From: Candidatus Peregrinibacteria bacterium
GTDB lineage: Bacteria > Patescibacteriota > Gracilibacteria > UBA1369 > JACRIC01
Assembly: GCA_016235915.1 (NCBI GenBank)
Contig: JACRIC010000062.1
Span: forward strand, 1-6,046
DNA: 6,046 nucleotides
Direction: 5' to 3'
The position numbers and the translations under genes were made by a program. Below the pieces are notes generated by a model. That model ran no database searches and was not told the DNA's origin. It saw only the letters and a list, made by a program, of their open reading frames with translations. Positions within the stretch are counted from its first letter, which is position 1. Each line of letters opens with the position of its first letter. Positions 1 through 4,749 of this stretch are shown here, in pieces.

Positions 1-19
1 AGAGTTCTTTAGTGTCCAT
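1..19 (-). CDS. Start of an unidentified gene running off the left edge
   Basis: Only six codons are visible, reading MDTKEL from an ATG at 19-17. It is called a gene start because a near-consensus promoter (56-84) points at it and would give a leader of about 30 nt, and because the preceding rseP gene has ended. The frame is open upstream as far as the rseP stop region, but it meets an in-frame TGA just before that, so the ATG at 19 is the natural start. No Shine-Dalgarno sequence is visible in front of it. Six residues are too few to name a product. Confidence 0.4.
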
Positions 20-55
20 AGAAACGTGAAAAATCGTGGTGTTATCGGGATTTCG

Positions 56-84
56 ATTGTAGCGGAGCAATGCGCAATTTTCAA
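56..84 (-). promoter_or_regulatory. Sigma-70-type promoter overlapping the rseP stop codon
   Basis: On the minus strand the -35 hexamer TTGAAA (84-79) and the -10 hexamer TACAAT (61-56) each match the consensus at five of six positions and are separated by exactly 17 nt. Transcription would start near position 49, about 30 nt before the ATG at 19. The -35 box contains the rseP stop codon TGA (83-81), so the promoter begins inside the end of rseP. This suggests that the next gene has its own transcription start even though it follows rseP closely. Confidence 0.6.
63..84 (-). repeat. Copy 1 of an ENxALLR-coding motif after a stop codon
   Basis: This 22-nt segment matches 4716-4737 at 18 of 22 positions in the same orientation, and all four differences are transitions. 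Read in the frame GAA AAT, both copies encode E-N-x-A-L-L-R (x is Cys here and Arg in the other copy). Differences outside x are synonymous. It overlaps the rseP stop and supplies the -35 box and spacer of the promoter at 56-84. It may be a dispersed repeat, a conserved promoter block or partly coincidence. Confidence 0.35.
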
Positions 85-1715
85 CTGCCGCCCCGTATCA
101 ATCGCAAAATGTCATTGTACGTCACCAACGCAATAAGCAACAGCAAAGCCGAATAGCCTATAGCATGAATAAAAGTCTCCCATCGGGCATTTGCTTTCTT
201 TCCGCGGATAATTTCAACAATGAGAAAAAGAAGCCGCCCGCCATCCAAAGCCGGAATCGGCAAAATATTCATCACGCCGAGACTCAGAGACAGAAGGGCG
301 GTGAAACGCATCAGCGAAAGAAATCCCTCTTTGAGAAAAACAGAAGTCAACTGAGCAATCCCCACTGGTCCAGCGATCTCTTCCGGAATAGCTCCTTCGC
401 CAACGAGTTTCTTCACCATCGATCCAAACATCTGAACCGTCAAATACGAAAGCCGACGAAGTTCAGAAAAAGCCACTTGCGGCGCTTTCAACAAAGGATA
501 TGAAACGGTATGAATCTGCAAAACAGACGTCACAAGATCATCATGAAAAAAAACCAACCCATCAGAAACCGGATTCATCAAAGAAGACAAAACCACGCCA
601 ATTTTGCCATCACCACCCGATTCGAGTATCAGCGTCATTTCATTTCCAAATCGATCAATCAAAATTTCAATCTCGGTATTCTGAAAATTCGCTGACTGCT
701 GACGAATATCCTCAAACGTTGCCACACTCTGCCCTCCCCATCGCACAATACGATCACCCGAAAGAAAACCCGCCTTCTGCGCCGGAGAACCCGGCAAAAC
801 ATCCGTTATCACCGCCCGTTCGGAAAATCCCATCGGCACAGCAATATCACGAATTTCATCCCCACGAAGAACAGTAAAAAGAACTGACTCTGTGTCCACC
901 GACATTTCGGAAATTTCCGAAACAGAAAAAACCTGCCGTCCATTCACCGCAAGAATGACATCCATCGGCAAAATACCAGCTCGCGCGGTAACGGAACCGG
1001 CAGACACCGAATAGACTCTCGCCCGAGGAAGCGAAAAACTCTCATACAGCGCAAAACCCGGATCCGAAGAAATATCCTGAAAAACAATTTCTCGCCTCTC
1101 TCCATTTCTCAAAATCTGAAACCCTTTGCTCTGCGATTTTTTCAAAAACCGAAAAACATCTTCGGCAGTAGAGACATTTTTGGAATCAAAATTCAAAAGT
1201 CGATCACCCGGGGCAATCCCCGCTTTTTCCGCAGAGCTCATCGGCACAACCGACTTGACCAGAAGCCCGGGAGCGGTTTCAATCGTGCCATTTCCAACTC
1301 CAGCAAGAACATCCTCTCCATTGAGAATCAAAGGCTCAATCCCAAAACTGAATCCAATATCCAAAAGAATAAAAGCCAATAAAAAATTCATAAGAACGCC
1401 GGCAACAATAACTTTCGTTCTCGGCCAAATTCCTTTTTTGGAAAAACTGCGAGGATTCTGCAAAGCTCCCTTATCACGCGGATCCTCGCCAAAAAGCCTC
1501 ACAAAGCCTCCGAAAGGAATGGCGTTGAACGAATACAGCGTCTCGCCGTATTTTTTACCCCAAATGCGCGGCGGAAGTCCGAGACCAAATTCTAAAACCT
1601 TGATACCTTCCCGTTTCGCCGCCCAAAAATGCCCAAACTCATGCACGAGCACGAGCAAGGAAAAAATAACGAGAAATGCGAGGATGGAGAGCAAGATACC
1701 CATAGCTGTTGACAT
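81..1715 (-). CDS. rseP: RseP/RIP site-2 zinc metalloprotease with three PDZ domains
   Basis: Intramembrane zinc protease of the site-2 protease family (M50). In the family it cuts membrane-bound substrates such as anti-sigma factors or signal-peptide remnants within the membrane; the substrate here is unknown. Numbered from the ATG at 1715 (544 aa), it has a first membrane helix at about 4-26 that includes the HEFGH zinc motif (25-29). A second helix lies at about 101-124. Three tandem PDZ-like domains follow at about 150-215, 230-297 and 300-367. Then come a GPVG motif (449-452), the NILPIPALDGG motif with the third zinc ligand (483-493) and a last helix at about 518-536. E. coli RseP has about 450 aa and two PDZ domains, so the extra length equals one PDZ domain. 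The frame is open to an ATG at 1769, but those 18 extra residues are encoded by a repeat. Family members normally begin just before the first helix, so the start is placed at 1715 (1703 is also possible). No Shine-Dalgarno sequence is seen. It lies 109 bp downstream of frr. Confidence 0.93.
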   Translation of the reverse strand: MSTAMGILLSILAFLVIFSLLVLVHEFGHFWAAKREGIKVLEFGLGLPPRIWGKKYGETLYSFNAIPFGGFVRLFGEDPRDKGALQNPRSFSKKGIWPRTKVIVAGVLMNFLLAFILLDIGFSFGIEPLILNGEDVLAGVGNGTIETAPGLLVKSVVPMSSAEKAGIAPGDRLLNFDSKNVSTAEDVFRFLKKSQSKGFQILRNGERREIVFQDISSDPGFALYESFSLPRARVYSVSAGSVTARAGILPMDVILAVNGRQVFSVSEISEMSVDTESVLFTVLRGDEIRDIAVPMGFSERAVITDVLPGSPAQKAGFLSGDRIVRWGGQSVATFEDIRQQSANFQNTEIEILIDRFGNEMTLILESGGDGKIGVVLSSLMNPVSDGLVFFHDDLVTSVLQIHTVSYPLLKAPQVAFSELRRLSYLTVQMFGSMVKKLVGEGAIPEEIAGPVGIAQLTSVFLKEGFLSLMRFTALLSLSLGVMNILPIPALDGGRLLFLIVEIIRGKKANARWETFIHAIGYSALLLLIALVTYNDILRLIRGGS

Positions 1716-1722
1716 TAAAAAA

Positions 1723-1738
1723 CTGTTCTGGTGAGCCT
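1723..1738. repeat. Degenerate half copy of the GAGC-NTGTCGAA repeat
   Basis: This 16-nt stretch matches 1744-1759, one arm and part of the loop of the adjacent hairpin, at 13 of 16 positions in direct orientation. It lies just upstream of the rseP ATG. It may be the remnant of a third copy, or of a partial duplication, in the frr-rseP spacer. Confidence 0.4.
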
Positions 1739-1743
1739 CAAAG

Positions 1744-1774
1744 CTGTCATAGTGAGCCTGTCGAACCATGACAG
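1744..1774. repeat. Palindromic repeat copy A (GAGCCTGTCGA loop)
   Basis: Arms CTGTCATAGT (1744-1753) and ACCATGACAG (1765-1774) pair over 10 positions with one mismatch, around the 11-nt loop GAGCCTGTCGA. Copy B (1791-1817) carries the reverse complement of this loop with a single difference, so the two copies are inverted relative to each other. The element contains the ATG at 1769 that opens the rseP frame upstream of its likely start. From memory, repeats with a GAGC-TGTCGAA core are common in intergenic regions of many bacterial genomes; I did not check this. Confidence 0.75.
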
Positions 1775-1790
1775 TGAAAAAACCTCAAAC

Positions 1791-1817
1791 GTCACTCTTC
1801 GACAAGCTCAGGGTGAC
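1791..1817. repeat. Palindromic repeat copy B (TCGACAAGCTC loop)
   Basis: Arms GTCACTCT (1791-1798) and AGGGTGAC (1810-1817) form an 8-bp stem with one G-T wobble around the 11-nt loop TCGACAAGCTC. It starts 7 bp downstream of the frr stop and is inverted relative to copy A. On the minus strand a T6 run follows only after an 8-nt gap, so it is at best a weak terminator for frr. Its position between two genes fits a REP-like intergenic repeat. Confidence 0.75.
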
Positions 1818-1824
1818 AAACCTC

Positions 1825-2385
1825 CTAAATTGTCAAAATCTCCTTCTCCTTCACCTTCGCCATTTCATCAATTTTACTATTCATATCATCCACCGTATCC
1901 TGAAGATGTTTCATATTCAGGTGAAAAACATCTTCGCCAATCGTTTTTTCCTGTTGCATTTTCTTGAAAACATTATGCGCTTCTTGCCGTGCATGACGGA
2001 CGGAAATCCGAGCCTCCTCAGCCAATCGGTGCACCACTTTCACCAACTCATGCCGCCTTTCCTCGGTTAAAGCAGGAAAAGCAATGCGAATAACTCGCCC
2101 GTCATCGGTGGGATTCAGCCGAAGATCCGATGTTTGAATAGCTTTGGAAATAGCGGAAAGAAGATTTTTATCCCAAGGTTGAATTTGGAGCGTGCGTGGA
2201 TCAGAAAGACTGATGCTGGCAACCGCTTTCAATGGCTGTTCTCCACCATAAGCTTCAACATGCAACTCTTCAACCAAAGAAGCATTCGCGCGGCCGATAT
2301 TCAAACGACCATACTCCTCTTTCAAATGCTGAAGAGTTTTTTGGAAATCGGTTTCAGCCCGTTTGAGATGAAAATCAACATCCAT
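1825..2385 (-). CDS. frr: Ribosome recycling factor
   Basis: RRF acts with EF-G in the cytoplasm to split the post-termination ribosome so that it can be reused. The 186-aa product has the usual family length of about 185. Recognisable blocks are GRANASL (31-37), the PRTLQI strand (63-68), LNPTDDG followed by IR-IAFPALTEERR (about 90-111), VRHARQEA with the conserved arginines R130 and R133, and the C-terminal DDMNSKIDEM helix (167-175). The frame stays open to 2430, but the ATG at 2385 gives the family length and begins at the first RRF helix, and earlier starts would lie inside pyrH. The start follows the pyrH stop after 10 bp that are almost entirely T, with no Shine-Dalgarno sequence. Cotranscription with pyrH is expected, as in many bacteria. 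Confidence 0.97.
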   Translation of the reverse strand: MDVDFHLKRAETDFQKTLQHLKEEYGRLNIGRANASLVEELHVEAYGGEQPLKAVASISLSDPRTLQIQPWDKNLLSAISKAIQTSDLRLNPTDDGRVIRIAFPALTEERRHELVKVVHRLAEEARISVRHARQEAHNVFKKMQQEKTIGEDVFHLNMKHLQDTVDDMNSKIDEMAKVKEKEILTI

Positions 2386-2395
2386 AAAAAAAAAT

Positions 2396-3112
2396 TTAAA
2401 AAATGAGAGTACCAACATCTTTCCCACCACACAATGCCTTTAAATTTCCATTTTCAAAAAAATCAAACACGCGAATGGGAAGCTTCGCATCTTGGCAAAG
2501 AGATATCGCCGTCGCATCCATAACCTGATAATTTTGAGTTAAAACCTCCGAATACGAAAGCTCGCGAAAGGATTTGGCGGAAGGATAACGGACAGGATCG
2601 CGATCATAGACATACGGCACTTTTGTCGCTTTCAAAAGAATATCGCATCCAAGTTCCAAAGCGGATAACGCAGAAGACGAATCGGTCGTAAAATACGGAT
2701 TTCCCGTTCCTCCGGCAAGAATCACCGCTTCACCATCCTCAAATCTTTTCCGAACTGCTCTGCGATCATAATCATCAAGAACTTTCGGGACGGACAAACG
2801 CGAACAAGCATACGAAACAACTCCTTGTTTTTCAAATTCCGCCCGAAGACACACCGCATTAAAAAGAGTAGCCATCATGCCAAGATAATCCGAATCACAC
2901 CGCTCAATGGGAAGCCCCAAAGCATCTCGATATCGCCAAATATTGCCTCCTCCAACAGTAATAGCCATACAGAGCCCTTTTTGTCGCGCTTTTTTTATTT
3001 CAGATACCGTACGAAAAAGCGCTGAAGCATCAATTCCCAACTCACTTTCTCCATTCAAAGCCTCTCCAGAAAGTTTTAGCATAATTTTTTGAAACGGTCG
3101 CGCCATACTCAC
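2396..3112 (-). CDS. pyrH: UMP kinase (uridylate kinase)
   Basis: Phosphorylates UMP to UDP with ATP in pyrimidine nucleotide synthesis; bacterial UMP kinases are hexamers of the amino-acid-kinase fold. The 238-aa product shows KLSGE (13-17), VGGGNIWR (53-60), DSDYLGMMATLFNA (73-86), AGGTGNPYFTTD (133-144), LLKATKV (159-165), VYDRDP (168-173), YSEVL near 187-191, LPIRVFDF (211-218) and the C-terminal GTLIF. Two positions differ from the pattern I know: Tyr61 follows R60 where Gly is usual (GGGNxxRG), and Pro-Tyr (166-167) replaces the common Asp-Gly in KATKVDGVYD. The first codon is GTG at 3112, overlapping the upstream stop by 4 nt. An ATG two codons later (3106) is equally plausible and gives 236 aa. 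It is followed after 10 bp by frr. Confidence 0.96.
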   Translation of the reverse strand: MSMARPFQKIMLKLSGEALNGESELGIDASALFRTVSEIKKARQKGLCMAITVGGGNIWRYRDALGLPIERCDSDYLGMMATLFNAVCLRAEFEKQGVVSYACSRLSVPKVLDDYDRRAVRKRFEDGEAVILAGGTGNPYFTTDSSSALSALELGCDILLKATKVPYVYDRDPVRYPSAKSFRELSYSEVLTQNYQVMDATAISLCQDAKLPIRVFDFFENGNLKALCGGKDVGTLIF

Positions 3113-3468
3113 ACAAATTTTAAAATGAAATAGGAAATCACGGCGCCGGCCAAAAGTCCCCCCACAAAAATAAAAGGCATATAATTGGTCGATGGCTCAT
3201 CATGATCAGAAGCCAAATCCGCCAAAAGATCCGCCGGAAGAATAATTTCGTCATTGGCCCTCCGCTCTAAAACTTTATCAAAATTACGACTCGCAATGAG
3301 TCGAACCAAGGCCGAAAAATGAATTTTCACCTTATCATTCACAACAGCAGATTCATCCGAAACTTCAGAAACATCATCCTCGGAATCTTCATCAGAAATC
3401 GGCGTGACACGAAAATTCTCATCTTCTTGCGAAAAAGGCTTAATGTCATCCATGCGTTTTCCAGCCAT
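3109..3468 (-). CDS. Hypothetical tail-anchored membrane protein, acidic N-terminus
   Basis: I do not recognise a family. The 119-aa product has three parts. The soluble N-terminal part carries a strongly acidic, serine-rich stretch at about 26-39 (DEDSEDDVSEVSDE). A mixed-charge central part (about 45-90) looks helical, with segments such as FSALVRLIASRNF and LPADLLADLAS. A single hydrophobic helix (about 97-117) with a GGLLAG small-residue patch ends two residues before the C-terminus. There is no N-terminal signal peptide, so the topology should be N-terminus in the cytoplasm with a C-terminal anchor. The stop overlaps the pyrH start by 4 nt, so the two are very likely co-translated. ATG at 3468 is taken as start; ATG at 3453 is an alternative. 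Neither has a Shine-Dalgarno sequence. The overlap and sensible protein architecture make it a credible gene. Confidence 0.8.
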   Translation of the reverse strand: MAGKRMDDIKPFSQEDENFRVTPISDEDSEDDVSEVSDESAVVNDKVKIHFSALVRLIASRNFDKVLERRANDEIILPADLLADLASDHDEPSTNYMPFIFVGGLLAGAVISYFILKFV

Positions 3469-3501
3469 AATAAAAATGTGAAGTCTCGTTCACAAAGTAC
3501 C

Positions 3502-3530
3502 ATAGAAAGAAAGAATTGTGCAATTTTCAA
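3502..3530 (-). promoter_or_regulatory. Weak promoter candidate in the pilT to hypothetical-gene spacer
   Basis: The 65-bp spacer 3469-3533 holds TTGAAA (3530-3525) on the minus strand. Together with its flank (3517-3530) it is 13 of 14 identical to the -35 region of the promoter at 56-84 (71-84). The -10 is poor: TTCTAT at 17-nt spacing, or TATGGT at 20 nt. The spacer also contains the short palindrome AATTG-TG-CAATT (3514-3525). No terminator follows pilT, so readthrough from pilT into the hypothetical-pyrH-frr genes is also possible. Confidence 0.25.
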
Positions 3531-3533
3531 TTT

Positions 3534-4595
3534 TTACTGACTCAAAATCCTATTCAAAAACTCCGCATCGTGCGCCTTGGAAAGCGCGGCTTCACGAGTA
3601 ATGAGTCCTTTTTTATAAAGAATATTCAGTGCGTCATCGAGCGTCTGCATACCGCCGGCACGACCAATTTGCATCATGGAATAAATCTGACTAACATTCG
3701 ATTCCTTAACACAGTTTCGAACGGCATCATTCGCAATCATAATTTCAAACGCCACCACTCTCCCCTTTCCATCCGAACGCGGAATAATGGTCTGGGAAAT
3801 CACTCCCTGAAGAGACAAGGAAAGTTGCATCCGAATCTGCTGTTGCTGATGTGAAGGAAACACATCAATGATACGGTCGATAGTCTGTGGAGCATCAGTC
3901 GTATGGAGCGTTGAAAGAACGAGATGCCCCGACTCGGCCAATGTCACAGCGGCCGCAATGGTTTCCAAATCACGCATTTCCCCCACCATGATAACATCCG
4001 GATCTTGACGAAAAGCGGCGCGCATCGCAGTGGCGAAAGATTTCGTATGATAATCGATCTCTCTTTGAGTGATAAAAGCTTTCACTGGCTCAAAAACAAA
4101 CTCAATCGGATCTTCAATCGTGAGAATGTGGCAACGACGATTGTGATTAATAAAATCAATCATCGAAGCAAGGGTCGTTGATTTTCCACTGCCGGTCGGT
4201 CCGGTCACAAGAACCAGCCCGCGAGGCTTCAGAGAAAGCGTATGAACAACAGGAGGAAGAAGGAGCGCTTCAGCCGAAGGAATTTGATCAGGTATGACGC
4301 GAAACGCAATCGCCGGCCCATCTTTTTCCATATAAAAATTCACGCGAAACCTTCCGAGATTTTGCAAACCATACGAAAAATCAACCTCGTTTTTTTCCTC
4401 AAAAATGGAAAATTTCGTCGAACTCGTAATCTGCCGTCCTATCTCCAGAATCTGTTCGACTGCCAGTGGCGGAAGGCCTTCCACCGGATACAAATCCCCA
4501 TTCACCAGTCGAACTACCGGCGGCAACCCTACTTTAATATGCAGATCCGAAGAATGATGCAAAACAACTTGTTCGAGAAGCTGACGAATATCCAT
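3534..4595 (-). CDS. pilT: Type IV pilus retraction ATPase PilT
   Basis: A hexameric secretion-type ATPase of the cytoplasmic face that depolymerises type IV pili, driving twitching motility and often DNA uptake. The 353-aa product has the usual PilT length and order of parts. An N-terminal PAS-like domain (1-110) carries the SSDLHI signature (15-20). It is followed by Walker A GPTGSGKST (132-140), the Asp box ILTIEDPIEF (157-166), Walker B with the catalytic Glu (DPDVIMVGEMRD, 198-209) and the His box (about 224-243, H224 and H231). A C-terminal segment AVRNCVKE (291-298) matches the AIRNLIRE motif of retraction ATPases. GEMRDLET rather than GEIRDKET, and the lack of the long N-terminal domain and cysteine tetrad of PilB, favour PilT over the assembly ATPase. 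It has its own promoter (4626-4654). No other pilus gene is in the window. Confidence 0.95.
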   Translation of the reverse strand: MDIRQLLEQVVLHHSSDLHIKVGLPPVVRLVNGDLYPVEGLPPLAVEQILEIGRQITSSTKFSIFEEKNEVDFSYGLQNLGRFRVNFYMEKDGPAIAFRVIPDQIPSAEALLLPPVVHTLSLKPRGLVLVTGPTGSGKSTTLASMIDFINHNRRCHILTIEDPIEFVFEPVKAFITQREIDYHTKSFATAMRAAFRQDPDVIMVGEMRDLETIAAAVTLAESGHLVLSTLHTTDAPQTIDRIIDVFPSHQQQQIRMQLSLSLQGVISQTIIPRSDGKGRVVAFEIMIANDAVRNCVKESNVSQIYSMMQIGRAGGMQTLDDALNILYKKGLITREAALSKAHDAEFLNRILSQ

Positions 4596-4625
4596 GGAAA
4601 GGCCGGTGGTTACAAATATCTGGCT

Positions 4626-4654
4626 ATTCTACCACAAACCTTCGATATTTTCTA
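4626..4654 (-). promoter_or_regulatory. Extended -10 promoter for pilT
   Basis: On the minus strand TAGAAT (4631-4626) matches five of six -10 positions and is preceded by TG at the extended -10 spacing (TGGTAGAAT). TAGAAA (4654-4649) is a four-of-six -35 at 17 nt. Transcription would start near 4619 and leave a leader of about 24 nt before the pilT ATG at 4595. The promoter lies directly after the groEL terminator, as expected for a new transcription unit. Confidence 0.6.
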
Positions 4655-4664
4655 CACATTTTTC

Positions 4665-4698
4665 AAAAAAAGGAGCCCCTTTTCGACAGGAGCTCCTT
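4665..4698 (-). terminator. Rho-independent terminator of groEL
   Basis: On the minus strand AAGGAGCTCC (4698-4689) pairs with GGGGCTCCTT (4679-4670) over 10 bp with one G-T wobble, around a 9-nt loop TGTCGAAAA. Five more T residues follow (4669-4665), and the stem itself ends in TT, giving seven T in a row. The stem starts 51 bp after the groEL stop, and no such T run exists on the other strand, so it terminates groEL transcription before the pilT promoter. Confidence 0.88.
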
Positions 4699-4715
4699 CA
4701 AGACGGCGTAGCCAA

Positions 4716-4737
4716 CGAAGCAGTGCACGATTTTCAA
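4716..4737 (-). repeat. Copy 2 of the ENxALLR-coding motif after a stop codon
   Basis: This partner of 63-84 is identical at 18 of 22 positions, with four transitions, and encodes E-N-R-A-L-L-R. It begins 12 bp after the groEL stop and leads straight into the groEL terminator. Unlike copy 1, it has no good -10 hexamer at the right distance, so here it does not look like a promoter. Confidence 0.35.
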
Positions 4738-4749
4738 AGGTTCTTTCCA

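Noticed and set aside
1126..1734. 202-codon plus-strand open frame opposite rseP
   Set aside because: It lies antisense to the HExxH and PDZ-coding part of rseP and has no recognisable domain. The minus-strand frame carries all the conserved motifs.
1782..1817. Hairpin copy B as a frr terminator
   Set aside because: On the minus strand the T6 run begins 8 nt after the stem rather than directly after it, and the stem is short. It is kept as a repeat, not as a terminator.
1731..2070. Plus-strand open frames containing the repeats (reading RQAQGDK and FDKLRVT)
   Set aside because: These are translations of the palindromic repeat and antisense frr; such strings typically arise as spurious proteins from repeats.
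2386..2430. Upstream start for frr at 2430 adding 15 residues
   Set aside because: The extension is encoded inside the end of pyrH, is Phe-rich from the T tracts, and exceeds the tightly conserved RRF length. The ATG at 2385 fits.
3514..3525. AATTGTGCAATT palindrome as a terminator or operator
   Set aside because: The 5-bp arms leave only a 2-nt loop and are AT-rich, so no stable hairpin forms. An operator cannot be supported from one site.
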